A stretch of 64,000 nt of DNA from Termitomyces sp. T153 (GCA_018296165.2 JACKQL020000017.1:310001-374000), one strand, 5' to 3'; counted from the stretch's first letter, positions 45,133 to 57,250 are shown. The notes: generated from the letters alone by a model not told the origin. Translations and numbers: made by a program.

Positions 45133-46584
45133 ATGGTTTCCTTTCAGTGAGTCTCACTGCTCAATCGTGTGCAATGCCTAACAGAACGCGGTTCATTCTA
45201 GATGCCATGGTTAGCTCGCGTTTCCGTCACGTACTACATCCCATGTTTGACTTACCATCGCCTCAGTTTGCAACGACGTAGTCAAAAAACCCAAACTCGA
45301 CCAACACAGATCACGCTGTCATGGTGGATTTGACTGTATAGATTGTTCCACGACATTCAATACACCCGCCGAATACAAAAACCATGTTCAATGTATCAGC
45401 GAAGCTGAAAAGTACCAAAAAAGCCTATACAAAGGTCCTAAAACCGTACGTTCCCTGACCTGCTCTCAAACAGGAATCTTACTCCTTGTAAAATGAATTT
45501 TTTTAGGGTGCGCCTGATGCGCCTAAGAATAATTATCCCCCACAGCCTGCGGCACATGGAGCATCAACATCACAATGGGGTTCAGGTGGACGTGGTGGAT
45601 ATGGAGCGAGAGGGGCAAGAGGTGGAGGTAGAGGTGGCAGGGGAGGCTGGGGCCAGTCAAGATCGCAGGCTACGGGGCCGAATGCTACACCGCTTGGGAC
45701 GCCGACGCATTCCGCTGCTGCGAGTCCGAAGCCCGTTGATGTACAGTCACCCCCTGTGAAGGAGCACGAAGCGAAGCCAGTGGAAGATAAACCTGCAGGT
45801 GAAGGCGAGAAGAAGAAAGAGAAGAAGGATAAGAAGAGGAAGGCGGAGGAGAGTCCGGTAAGTTGATTTGATTTTCGAGGGTGATTAATTTTTGTGCTAA
45901 TATGGGGGAATTCAGGCCGAATCTGAATCTACCAATAAAAAAGCTAAGGTTGCGGAGGAACCTACTACTGAGGTTCTAGATACCTCACCCGATAAAGCAA
46001 AGAGGAAAGAGAAGAAGGACAAGAAGGATAAAGGGAAGAAAAAGGAGAGCGAGGGCGGAGACGTTGAGATGAGTGCGCCGGTAGAGGAAGGAAAGGAGGT
46101 TGCTGAGGTTGCTGATAATACAGTCGAGAAGAAGACGAAAAAGAAGAGCAAAAAGGACAAGAAGAGCGCTCAGGATGCCACACCGACTGAAGAAAGGGAA
46201 AAGTCGAAAGAGAATACCGACGGCGTTGAAATGAGCGCACCGGTCGAGGAGGTGAAGAAGAAGAGCAAGAAGGAGAAGAAGGAGAAGAAAAAGGGCGATG
46301 ATAATGTTGTGCCGGTTGAGGCGGAGCCGAAGAAGAGCAAGAAGGAGAAGAAGACCAAAGGCGACAATATGGATGCTGCGGTCGCAGTGGAAGAGGATCC
46401 GAGCGGCCAAAAGTCGAAGAAGAAATACGAAGAGGGGGTTAAGAAGACTGACGAGGCGAAGGAGACGACTGCCGACGCGTCACCAGAGAAGGATAAAAAG
46501 AAGGATAAGAAAGATAAGAGAGAAAAGGGGGAGAAAAAAGAGATAAAGGAGAGGAAACGGGCGACATCCATTTCTGTGCAATAG
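45133..46584 (+). CDS. LYAR-type C2HC zinc-finger nucleolar protein
   Basis: Relatives of human LYAR act in the nucleolus, probably in ribosome production. Five exons (45133-45146, 45202-45209, 45267-45445, 45507-45857, 45916-46584) join in phase to 406 residues. The first finger (MVSFQCHVCNDVVKKPKLDQ then HRSRCHGGFDCIDCSTTF) is assembled from a 14-bp exon, an 8-bp microexon and exon 3; the splices supply both Cys of the first CxxC. KSLYKGPK follows, typical of the family. Then come an RGG-rich stretch (GGRGGYGARGARGGGRGGRG) and a long Lys/Glu-rich tail with many KKSKKEKK units, a likely nucleolar targeting and RNA-binding region. Confidence 0.88.
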
Positions 46585-46767
46585 TGCTCTCCCGTCTACA
46601 TACCCATGGTGGCACTGTTACCCTCCTGCTATCTAGTACTGCCCATTTGTCATGAGTCATTGGATGGCTCATACTCATTTCAATTCCATTATCTCTTTTT
46701 GCCATTACTGTTTGGGCGCTTCGCCTATTTGACATTGTTCTGCTTAGGCCTGAGGATCACAGAATGA

Positions 46768-46777
46768 TATATATATA
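46768..46777 (+). promoter_or_regulatory. TATA-like element upstream of ATG3
   Basis: TATATATATA, 64 bp before the ATG at 46841; a CACGTG E-box (GAAGCACGTGGAA) follows about 10 bp later. Confidence 0.4.
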
Positions 46778-46840
46778 CGAGAAGCACGTGGAAAGGGTAG
46801 TGAAATCGATTTGGCCACCATCTCCTTAGCCTCCTAAACC

Positions 46841-48266
46841 ATGCAAGCACTCCAGGTACTTATTCTACTGGGTTTTATTGGCTCACAGCTGCTGACAACC
46901 TGTCAGTCACAATTCTGGGCTGTCCGAGACTATCTAAGCCCTGTACGTTCGTTCTTCCCCAACCACCACAACGATCAGCTCACCGATCACGCTTCCAGGT
47001 TCTCAAAGAGAGCAAATTCAAGGAACACGGCCGAATCACACCTGGTACGCCCCGATCCAGGTCTCAGACGCGTATGATCCATATATCTCTCATCTGTAGA
47101 GGAGTTCGTCGCAGCAGGCGACTTCCTGGTGTACAAGTTCCCAGTATGGTCATGGCAAGTTCCTATTACCTTAGCGATGCCACTCTACCTCACTTGTTTT
47201 ATTGTCCAGGGAGAAAGGTGAAGCATCGAAAGCACGAGACTTTCTCCCAGCCGATAAACAATACCTTGTTACTCGTGGCGTGCCCTGCCTCCGTCGAGCG
47301 ACGTCTCTGGCGTATACCGACGCAGACGAAGATGCAGAACGCCTCCTTTCGTTTGGTGACTCATCTGCCGGTGGAGAGGCAGACGAATGGGTAGAGACAC
47401 ACGCTGGGCGCACGACAAATAGCGATTCCGCAGCCAACCCAGGCGTAATCGACGATATCCCAGATTTAGATGGGGATGACCATGGTCTTGCTGCGGGCGT
47501 TAGTAATGTCTCCCTTGGAGGTGTTGGAGAAGAGACGCCTCACCTTGATGATATTCCCGATATGGAGGAGGACGATCTTGAAGAGAAGGATGAGGCGACG
47601 GCAAGTAAGCCGCCGGCCGTCCTTGATGCCACCAGGTATTTGCTGCCTTTTCTAGTGTTCTTATCTTTTACTAATGTCCATTTAGCAACGCCGAGGTAGC
47701 AAAAGGAAACCTCCTGCAAGTGCGGACCTATGATGTGATGATAACATACGACAAGTACTATCAAACGCCTCGTGTCTGGCTAATTGGTTATGACGAGGTA
47801 AGCCCTACTTCATCTCCATCCACATTGGACCGCTTCAAACAATATCTTACAGAACGGAACTCCACTCACACCCTCTCAAATATTCCAAGATATCTCAGCT
47901 GACCACGCCCACAAAACCGTAACAATCGAGCCCTTCATCCATTCTGCTTCTCTCCAAGCTGCCTCCGTGCATCCGTGCAAGCACGCGAGCGTAATGAAGA
48001 AAGTCATCGAGCGCATGAACAATAGCGTCGTGGCGGAGCAGTTGTCACGAAAGAAGAGTGGTTCTCCAAACAAGGATTCATCATCGTCCAAGAAGAAGTG
48101 GCCGTTTACGAGGAAGGCAAGCGGGTCGGGGAAGGATGACAAGACTACAACGGGCGAAGACGATGAGGTAGAAGGCATGCGCGTTGATTTTTACCTCGTG
48201 GTGTTCCTTAAGTTCATTGCGTCGATTGTGCCGACGATTGAAGTCGACTCGACGACTGCGTTTTGA
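46841..48266 (+). CDS. ATG3: Autophagy E2-like enzyme Atg3
   Basis: E2-like enzyme that transfers Atg8 to phosphatidylethanolamine during autophagosome formation. Seven exons (46841-46855, 46907-46942, 46999-47044, 47100-47154, 47210-47635, 47686-47797, 47853-48266) join in phase to 367 residues. Marks are [56 protein letters not shown], an acidic flexible region with DDIPDME (Atg7/Atg8-binding part), [14 protein letters not shown], and the active-site Cys in [17 protein letters not shown]. An insertion rich in Ser and Lys separates this from [20 protein letters not shown]. Intron 47155-47209 is of GC-AG type (GCAAGT donor). The first intron (51 bp) is in frame and stop-free. Confidence 0.97.
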
Positions 48267-48439
48267 TTGTGCGGTGGAGATGATAGTTAGTAATACCCTT
48301 GTGTGCAGGGCGAGGCAAAAATATGATGATGTAAAACGTGAATGTATACTACCAAAATCGAGGAGTCTGTATATTTGATAGAATCTTGTTGCTGTGTATA
48401 TAACCTATACTCGAACAGAATAAAAAGGACTAACAGTAA

Positions 48440-48513
48440 TGATTCGACCCAGGCTCGAACTGAGGACCTTCTGTGTGTTAGACAGATGCGATAACCAACT
48501 ACGCCATCGAACC
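48440..48513 (-). tRNA. tRNA-Val (anticodon AAC)
   Basis: On the minus strand GGTTCGA pairs with TCGAATC to form the acceptor stem. The anticodon arm TCTGT-CTAACAC-ACAGA gives AAC in the loop, and the T arm has GTTCGAGCC. The length is 74 with the discriminator A, without intron. It lies downstream of ATG3 and UTP25, which converge here. Confidence 0.92.
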
Positions 48514-48607
48514 ATATACCCATACTAAGGAACCATCGATAGTGTAATGATTCTTACTCTCTTCACCTATTTGCAACCAAGATGCTACTGTATATACTCA
48601 ACTCGCA

Positions 48608-51083
48608 TCATGTCGCCTTGATTAAACCAGCTGCCGCCTCTGTACCTGCAATCCTCTCCAACCGGAACCAATCATACTTGGAATACAACACCCGACAAGT
48701 CACATCCGAACCTTCAACGCCCTCGTCCATGAATGGGTACGACAACAGCTCCGTGAGAAATTGTGGATGATCCGGTGGGCCGTAAAAGAGTAGGTTGCGT
48801 ATACCACGGATCTTATACCTGTATCATGACATTACGATTTTCTCTGCGGTTGATGGGAGAACGGAGGTACGTGCCGTTTGTAGAAATGGAACCGCTCGCT
48901 GATGAGGAGGAAGGACTTCTTGCCGTGGAAGAATGCTTGGCGAGCGCGTGAAATGTCTTGGTTTGTGGAGTACCTGGAAACAATGTTAAAATATCTAGAA
49001 AGTTGAAAAGGATGGAGAATGTACTCTGATAGGATAGCAAAGGAGACACCAGAATGTTTTCTGAAGTAATTCTGCACGCGGATAAAGTCGAAGGACGAAG
49101 GGATGAAGACAACAGTATTTGCACTTTGCACAGCGGATTTCAGAACACTTGGCAGGAGCTATATCCCGTCGTCAACGGTTGCGAGTTGGATTGAGATAAG
49201 AACGGACCTGCGTGGTGAAATAATGGAACCGCTTGTCCGCTTCGTCTTTGGGGCTGGTACAATCAAAATGAACAAAGTTCTAAATGTGTAAAACTTAATT
49301 GAGATCTTGAGGTCCAAATATGAGAGTACAAAAACCAACCTGCTGAATACCCTCAGGTACACTGACAGGTGGCCAGTGTTTTTGTGTTCGGATTTTGCCC
49401 GCGACATTCATCAGACTATTGTTGTACAACGCTCGAGCTTCAGGTGTCTCGTGGGCAGCCAGGAAGATAGACTGGCGCAAATATGCAGCACTAGGTAGAT
49501 TAGCATTGTTTGAAGTAGTAGTCTACCAGAATTTCTTACTGTCCCTCAAGGTACCACGGCTTCAAGCGCGAAAAGTCAGTGTCATGAGATTCCTTCGGTA
49601 GTTTGTTGAGGTATGATAGACCAAACTAGTGACATTGGTCAAAAATCGATCTTCATACACATATGATCACCTCACTTTGACGTGGTCCCAATTTTGCATA
49701 CTGAGTGCATCTAGTTGATCTATCACTAAAACTTCAATAGAAGACAGATAATCGGCATTTCTACAAGTATTCAATTAGCTGTTTGCATGGTGCGGCTGTG
49801 GTTGACTCACTTCTCTTTTTCTATTGATCTCCTGAGGCCGAGGGGAGAAGCTAAAATCACGTCACAACCATAGAACTCTGCGAACATCTTGACACTTTTC
49901 CTCGTCAACTTGACACCGACTCGGAAATTGTCGTCGACGTTGCCTTTGAACGTCTCTACATGATCGCGAGGGTACGTCCCAGGCTCCGCCTCTGCTAGTT
50001 TATCGACAGCCCCAGGCGGCAGACCGTACTCTGAGGTAAACCGGGCCTGATTTTCAATTTGGAACGTTGGTGGAGGAGTATGTGATGTGATAGCAGAATA
50101 CCAATCAAGAGCGGAAGAGCGGAAGGGAAGAAGGAAAAGGACTGAGGGTCGTGTGAAACCCTGGTCTTGGACGTCTTGAGGAGGTTCTGCGTTAGGATCG
50201 GCTTTCGTAGCGTGGGCTAACCTCTCATTGTTCTTGAGTACTCTCCGACGTTTTCTGGATGATGAAAAGTCCAACTTATGATTCAGATTGTAAAAATGAG
50301 AGGGCCTACTTGGTGATATGATTGACTGCATGAAGAGCAATTGCTTCTCTCATGCTTTTTCGGGAGTCCAGTGGTGTACTCGTGAGGTATAAATCACGTC
50401 TGGTTGAAAGAGTAGACAGAAGGTCGTTTTGTAGATTCGTTTGCTCTGTTGTTCATTAGGTTACATTTTAAGATGTCGAGTCTCGTGCGACAAACCTCGA
50501 GGTTGTTTTGACTGCCTAACTTGAAATGGGGTGCGCAATCTCTCGAGGATCTGGAAAAGAGTGAGAGTTGCTCGATAAAAAAGTAAGAATTTTATACGTC
50601 TATCGACGACTCATTTTTCTCGGAAGGTACAGAACCTGCAGGTATTGAGAGCACAGTACTTCCCAGGCACCCGTTTCGTGTTCTCGAAATAGTCCAAGAT
50701 TTGGCATCAACTGCCGTCCGTGAAGATTCAGATAGATTAGATGGGTTATTGCCAAAATGTGACTCGTATGCATCTAAAAGAGGTGAAATGACAGGCAACA
50801 CATTGGTATAAGTATCTCACAGCATACCTGTTGTATCCAAAACATCGTTCACCTCTTCCTGCATAGTAACCTCTTCCTGCACATTCTCCTCATGTGTATT
50901 AGCGTCTGTCTCAGGTATGGAAGCTGTTTCTGAAATCCTTGCAGATTTCCGCTTGTTCAGCTTCTCGGCAGGAACGAACACCTCCTCCTGGACTTTTCTC
51001 TTTCCAGCTCGGGTCGCAGATACGTTAAGAAGGGTAAGAAGGGATGTAGTGATGGAGGTATGGTCTTGATAATCTATCGCCAT
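48608..51083 (-). CDS. UTP25: U3 snoRNP-associated protein UTP25
   Basis: UTP25 (digestive-organ-expansion-factor family) is a helicase-like, catalytically degenerate protein of the small-subunit processome in the nucleolus. About ten exons on the minus strand start at ATG 51083 ([10 protein letters not shown]) and stop at 48608. Recognised segments are [122 protein letters not shown] and [17 protein letters not shown]. The order matches the family. The N-terminal part is acidic ([16 protein letters not shown]). Exon borders in the N-terminal half were not all fixed. It is divergent from TOP3. Confidence 0.93.
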
Positions 51084-51266
51084 TTTCGAGAACCAAGTTC
51101 AGTCGGCTTTGGCTTTTCGAGCCTAAAATCCAGAAGGCATTGGACAACAAGGCCAATTAGCACGTGCGACGCGTCGCGAATCACGCGACATCTGTTTTCC
51201 CACTTTGCACTTAATCATTGCGATTCCTCAGCGCAGCCGCCTTAATACTTGAGTCTTAGAAGTCAT
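51084..51266. promoter_or_regulatory. Bidirectional UTP25/TOP3 promoter with MCB-like palindrome
   Basis: 183 bp separate the start codons. A perfect 12-bp palindrome GCGACGCGTCGC (51166-51177) contains ACGCGT, the Mlu cell-cycle box bound by MBF in yeasts, and sits next to CACGTG (51161-51166) and CACGCGAC. CCAAT is found at 51153-51157. Confidence 0.6.
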
Positions 51267-54200
51267 ATGCGAGTTTTATGCGTTGCTGAAAAACCGTCAA
51301 TATCCAAATCCATCAGCCAGATTCTCTCAGGTGGACAGTTCAACACGGTACGTCATCACTTTCCGCGGCCGTTGATGCGTATCATTAACGCGATTTTTCT
51401 CCAAGACTGCCACGAGATCACCGTACATCAAAAATTATGAATTCAACTATCCACAGACCAACTCTTTCTTTATCGTAACATGTGTCTCTGGTCACCTAAC
51501 GGGGAGTGACTTTTCGGATGCGTATAGAAAGTGGAATTCCTGTGATCCATTTGAGCTATTCGACGCACCAGTTCAAACATTTATTCCGAGTGACAAGAAA
51601 GCTATTGAAGACAATCTTTTGACTCAAGCCAGACGTGCGGACATGCTCATGATCTGGACAGACTGTGACCGGGAGGGAGAGCACATCGGAATGGAAATCG
51701 TGAATGTATGTAGAAAAGCAAAGCGGGGCATTGTTATCAAGAGGGCACGGTTTAGTGCCATTATTGCTCAGTATGTTACACACCTTTTGGAGTAATTTGG
51801 CTTACGCATTCTTACAGACAGATTCATCGAGCCGCACAACATCCTATTGAACTTGACCGCGCACAAGCCGACTCGGTAGAAGCGAGGATAATGCTTGACC
51901 TGAAAGTGGGCTCTGCCTTTACACGTATGCAGACTTTGATTCTTCAAAATAATTTTGGGCGACTATCAGAAGGGAAGAATGTGATATCTTATGGTCTGTT
52001 CTTTGCATTAATATTTCAATCTTATCTCATTAAGATTAACTGCAGGTCCTTGTCAATTTCCTACGCTAGGTTTCGTCGTTCAGAAGTACAATCTTGTCAA
52101 GTCTTTCGTCTCAGAGCCCTTCTGGTATATATATCTTTCCCTGACTAGACACGAAGAACAGACGGTCTTTACCTGGAAACGAGGGCACATATTCGATCAA
52201 CATGTGGCTATCTCCCTCTATGACTTCGTTTTGTCTACCTTACCTCATACTCCGGGTCGTATCACTAAGGTTACGAAGAAGGAGACCAAAAAATGGTATG
52301 CTTACGGGCTATTCGAATATTGGTTTATATCCATAGTTTAATGCCTTACCAGGAAGCCGTTACCTTTGACTACCGTCGAGCTTCAGAAGGCTGGTTCCAG
52401 ACTCCTTCGGTTAGCACCCAAGAAGGTTCTCGACGTGCGTCAACACATGTTACTTACCGTCTCTCGCATTCATGTAACCCTTCCAGATTGCTGAAAGTCT
52501 CTACCAACAGGGTTTTCTTTCCTACCCTAGAACTGAGACCGACCAATTCGATCCTCAATTTGATTTCATGTCCTTGATTCAAAAGCAGGCTATCGACCCA
52601 ACGTGGGGAGCTTTCGCAAACTTGTATGTTGCCGCTCTGACCTCCTAGTTCTGAGCCTTAATATTCGAAGCAAAGGTTGAGCGAAGGGGGTGACTTCTCT
52701 GCGCCAAGAAGAGGCAAAAACAACGATAAAGCCCATCCTCCGATTCATCCAACTGCACATGCTGGCAATTTAGCAGGTGACGATAAAAGAGTGTACGAGT
52801 TTATCACTCGTCGCTTTTTGGCTTCTTGCTCGAAAGATGCAAAAGGATGGCAGACTACCGTGGATGTTGAATGTGGGGGCGAGTACTTTTCTGCTACAGG
52901 TGCGTTCTACAGAGTGAAATGTCAACAACCCGTCATGTCTCTCCCTAGGTCTAGTCGTCATGGAGAAGAACTATTTGGAGGTGTATCCCTACGAGAAATG
53001 GGAGGGGCACTCCTTACCTAATTTCGAAGAAAACGAAGAATTTCAACCCTCAGTTTGCGAACTTCGAGAAGGAAAAACTACAAAACCGAATCTGCTGACT
53101 GAAGCTGATTTAGTTACACTGATGGACAAGAATGGGATAGGTCTGTTGATTCCCAACCAGTACCCTTTTATGGTTGACATATTTTTCAAGGGACGGATGC
53201 TACCATCGCTCAGCATATAGAAACTATCATCAATCGAGACTATGTGATTGAGAAGTTTGAAGGTAGTACCAAATACTTGATTCCCTCCAAGCTTGGTATT
53301 GGACTTGTTGAGGGATACAATCAAATCAATCTAGGCATAAGTTTAAGTAAACCCCAGTTGAGGCGAGAGGTGAGTGTATCTTTCCTCGAATGAACTTGAA
53401 TCTCATGATTGTGTAGACTGAACGCGACATGATTGGAGTCTGTGAAGGGAGGATGACTAAGGCTGATATGCTTGAGAAGACAATCGATCAATACAAGGAG
53501 ATGTTTATCATTACGAAGCGAGAGTTTGAGAAGGTTGTCTCCGTGAGTAGCACCTTTCCTTCCCAGACTCGAGTTTGAACCCTTGAAGAGCGTCCGGCGT
53601 TATCTCGAAGGTGGAGCTAATATTGAGCAAGGGGAACAAGTCAATAGGGGTGGTAGAGGTGGTGGTGGTGGAGACAATGACAATGACAATGACGACGGCG
53701 GAGGCGGGGACGGTGGTGGTAGCCGAAGTATTCGTGGTAGGGGTGCCGGCAGAGGGAGAGGGAATTCTGCACCACGCTCCAGGGGTCGTGGGGAAAAGGG
53801 AGTGGTCCTTGTCCCTGACATTGACATTAGTACGTTCGATTCTCAGTATTTTTCGCGGATGTTACCAGCTGACAAGGCACTAAATTGTAGATGCTTCTTC
53901 TCTTCCAAGTCGTACCAGCCAAGCAGGGCGAAGTTCATCCCGTCAAAATGGACAATCAGTATTCAACAGAGCTGCTACTGAGCCCACTCGCAGTCGACAG
54001 ATGGCAAACGCCACAAGTACTCTTTCTAGGCCTCCTCTCAGACAAAACGCCACGCAGAGGGCCAGTGCGGGGAATGTGATATACTGTGATTGTGGCTTTC
54101 CCGCTACCCAGCGCGTTCACACCAGCGAATCCACGAGCAAAGGCAAAAAGTATTGGGAGTGCGGAAACAACAAAGGATGCGACTTCTACGAACGGGACGT

Positions 54201-55173
54201 GACGATTGATGACGCACAAGTCATTCCCACCAAGCGATCTTACTCAGTGATCTCTGTTTCCTTTAGTTGCTCTGTCCGTAACTTCTGTTAACGTTTTATC
54301 TGTAGCGTCAAGACTCTAACTCTGGGGCTGCTCGGATATGTCGTTGTAATGAACCTGCGATTCGACTCTCAGCCAATACTTCTGCCAACCAAGGGCGTCT
54401 ATTCTGGAGATGCGTAAACGCACAAAAGGAGGGAGACTGTAACTATTTTGTGTGGGACGACGAACTTGAACAGTCGTCAGCACGGACATCATCATCTACT
54501 ATGACTTCGCAAGGTACCAATGAATGCTTCAAGGTTGGACATTACCATATTCTCAATGTCACCTGTTGCATTGCTAAAGGGAGATACTTTTGTAGTGCCA
54601 TCAAACGGGACACTGGGCTTCGGGTATGTCCTCTGACGAAGACTACACCGGAATCTAGTTCAATTAAGTTCTTTGTAGGTTGTCCTAATGACGGGGGTAA
54701 TAACAAACGACAACGAAGTTTCGGACCTTCAGCGAATACAAGGGCACCGAATGTGACCTGCTATAAATGCAATGAGGAAGGACATATCAGTACAGGTTTA
54801 TGATCAACTTCGCTTCCGCTTACCTTGCTAACGTATATATCTCCAGCTTGCCCCAATGGCAATGTAGCGAGATCAAATTCCGCTCGGGGAGGTAGTGCTG
54901 ACGGACGTGGGGGTAGATCGTCCCAAGATACTTGTTTTAAGTGTGGAAAATCTGGTCATTGGAGTAGTGGTAAGTTCAAATCGGCAGGATAGCACCAATG
55001 TTTTACGAGTTATCATCGCAGAATGTCCTGGCAGTGGCGGTGGTTCTTCAAGTTCAACGTCTAACTTCCCTGGTAATGCAAAAAGAGGTCGAGGTCGACC
55101 TCGAGGTTCAACAAAAACAAAGCGATGCCGAGGCGCGAAGAAAAAATCGGCATTTGGAGCACCTGATGATTGA
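51267..55173 (+). CDS. TOP3: DNA topoisomerase III with GRF fingers and CCHC knuckles
   Basis: Type IA topoisomerase that with a RecQ helicase resolves recombination intermediates in the nucleus. Multi-exon. Start MRVLCVAEKPSISKSISQIL (Toprim Glu), TDCDREGEHIGMEI (DxDxE), IMLDLKVGSAFTRMQT, CQFPTLGFVVQKY, the catalytic Tyr in GFLSYPRTETD, AHPPIHPT, ITRRFLASCS, LLTEADLVTLMDKNGIGTDA. After the core come a Gly/Asp/Arg-rich linker, two GRF-type zinc fingers (CDCGFPATQRV...CGNNKGC and CRCNEPAIRL...FWRC) and three knuckles assembled across introns: CFKCHQTGHWASGC, CYKCNEEGHISTAC, CFKCGKSGHWSSEC. It ends in a Lys/Arg-rich tail. This tail layout is that of animal TOP3A rather than yeast Top3. Confidence 0.95.
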
Positions 55174-55410
55174 CTGGGTTCCATTGGTTCTGTAAATATA
55201 TTGATATTGCAATGGAGTGAACTCTGCTATTACGATGCTGTGTGCTGTGAAATGTCAATGAGAAATCTGGATGCTATTTCTGTCCCGGCAAGGGCGGCTG
55301 GTACCATAATAACAATGAAGAGCAAAGATAACACAGCAATCAGGACTGACTGCATGTGTTGGTATGGTTACCCGCTCACGAATTCCCTGGTCCGTGCAAG
55401 GACAACCAGA

Positions 55411-55997
55411 TCACTTGGACTCCTTCAATTCTTTTTCAACCTCGTCCTTTGACAATCCAAAACCTTTCTCATCAAGCGTCGTCACCAACTCAATCACCAC
55501 TGGCTGTACTCTCGACCAGAAAGTAGTCCAAGTTTGAAGATCAGAGATTGTGTCTGTGAGATACATGTCATGAATAGCCTGAAGAGCACCAAAGATGCCG
55601 AAAATATCCGAGTGTTCCCTACGAAGCGGGGAATCGAGGGGGACTGTTGACATATTGTGTACAACAGCTCGCAGAATGACAGGAACCGCTATCCTAGCAC
55701 GGCCTATCTCAGATTCCGTGGGTGCTGGAGCAGTTCCAAATGCCTGGATTGACACATAAGGCTGCCAAAAGGATGAAATAAACAATGAACACTTGCAATC
55801 AGAAATTGTTCTCCGCCTTTTGGACGAGAGATATACAAGATGATTTGGAAGAGTAGAATATAAGCCAACATCATTTTCTCCTTGGGACCTGGTTTTGAAG
55901 AGAATAACCAAGGCGCAGAGGTAGTGTTCTCCAGAATGGAAATCCACCGTTCTTCATTTTTGAGGGCAGCCTCCTCAGGCTCCGATGGTTGAGCCAT
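55411..55997 (-). CDS. Hypothetical membrane protein, possible frameshift
   Basis: From ATG 55997 (MAQPSEPEEAALKNEERWIS) the frame gives KEKMMLAYILLFQIILYISR, a likely membrane segment. A second frame continues with SIQAFGTAPAPTESEIGRAR, ILRAVVHNMSTVPLDSPLRR and ends WTTFWSRVQPVVIELV...LKESK at 55411. Both parts look like one protein. No intron of acceptable length joins them (the best pair leaves about 30 bp), so an indel near 55770 is suspected. I do not recognise the family. Confidence 0.45.
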
Positions 55998-57006
55998 GCA
56001 CGAGTTTGAAGGCGTTGTGAAGGAACGATGAAATGTTGTCACTCGAAGACGAGTCCTCGGCTATAACAGCGATACCAGGTCAATCTCCCATGTAAAGTTC
56101 CGGCAATGAATGACTTTGGAATACCAGGCGCGCAGTAGATCTCCATGCTATTTTAGTATTGATGAACAATCGCTTGGTGTTTTGGAGAGCATCGAAGGGA
56201 ATGAGGCGGCCGGCTTTTGAGGTGAACATGGTAATTGGGACGGACGTTGCATAAAATCTAAATTCTCACGATTGACATTCCCCATAAGCCCACCATTGCT
56301 ATGAAAAACGAGGTCGATATCACAATGTTTACCGGCTCTTGTCCGCAAGATTTTTACATAGAAGTTCCGCATTGCTCCAAATCATCAAGCGAACGGGCCC
56401 TACGTTCCAGATTTAGTCTGATTGACTCTGTTTCCCACTAGTTTACGTTCAAAAATCAGTCGATCTGTTCATATGTACTATCAGCACCCCACATATTCTG
56501 GATACCTTATCCATGTGGTGACGACAAAGCCGGTTGATACTTCTTGTCGGAAGAAAATCAAAACATTCGCTTTTCCAACGAATAATACTGAGGTCCGCTA
56601 TTGTGATTTAGCTGCGGAGCCAGTTGGGGAAATTCCTTCGATCGTGAAGTTGGATACGCGCCACATAAATGGTGAACTGCGGATGGAGCTTCGATATGAA
56701 TACATCAGAGCTTGTTGCCAAGTTCAGTCATTGGAACGGTCATGTATGGGATAACAATGTTATGAACGACGGGGGGCCTGTATTATAGCTCATATGTTCT
56801 ATACATATTAATTGGTGTGTGCCTCTGGTAGTCACAGGCAGAACAGAGGTTGCGCTTGTCAGGTTGGTCATGACAGCGCCCACTTTACATAAGGTTGGGG
56901 CCATGACGAGTAGTTTCAGACACGAAGCAAATTTGCAGAGTACATACTTGGATAAGGAATCTGAATACAGGGAGGCAAAGCTTGGGAGAAAGCCAAAAAA
57001 TATCAT
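55998..57006. other. Unassigned interval
   Basis: A minus frame at 56148-56372 and a plus frame at 56422-56754 are open, but no domain is recognised and no splice chain closes. Confidence 0.4.
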
Positions 57007-57086
57007 GTCCCTAGGAGGATTCGAACTTCCGGCTTCTCGGAGCGAACGACCACAACGAGATGATTTAACCACTAATCGACAGGGAC
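57007..57086 (-). tRNA. tRNA-His (anticodon GTG) with short intron
   Basis: On the minus strand GTCCCTG pairs with TAGGGAC. The D arm is GATT...AATC, and the anticodon stem is TCTCG/CGAGA. Between the stem strands lie 16 bases, TTGTGG followed by an intron of about 9 bases (TCGTTCGCT), giving anticodon GTG with intron after position 37. The T arm GGAAG-TTCGAAT-CCTCC has one A-C mismatch. It sits 164 bp upstream of RSE1. Confidence 0.72.
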
Positions 57087-57250
57087 GATACTACTATCTC
57101 GCTATATTGCCAAACAATATCCCAAGTAGGTACGTGTTTGGTCATCAATTCAATTTCTTCAAACGGTCAGTACTTCTCAGTGCCGACTCCTCCTTTTCGT
57201 CGCGTCCACGAAAGGTACACTCAGTGTCGTCCTTCCATTCACGGCCGACA

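Noticed and set aside
46170..46571. Minus-strand Phe/Ser/Leu-rich open frame
   Set aside because: It is the antisense of the Lys/Glu-rich tail of the LYAR-type protein; such repeats always give hydrophobic open frames on the other strand.
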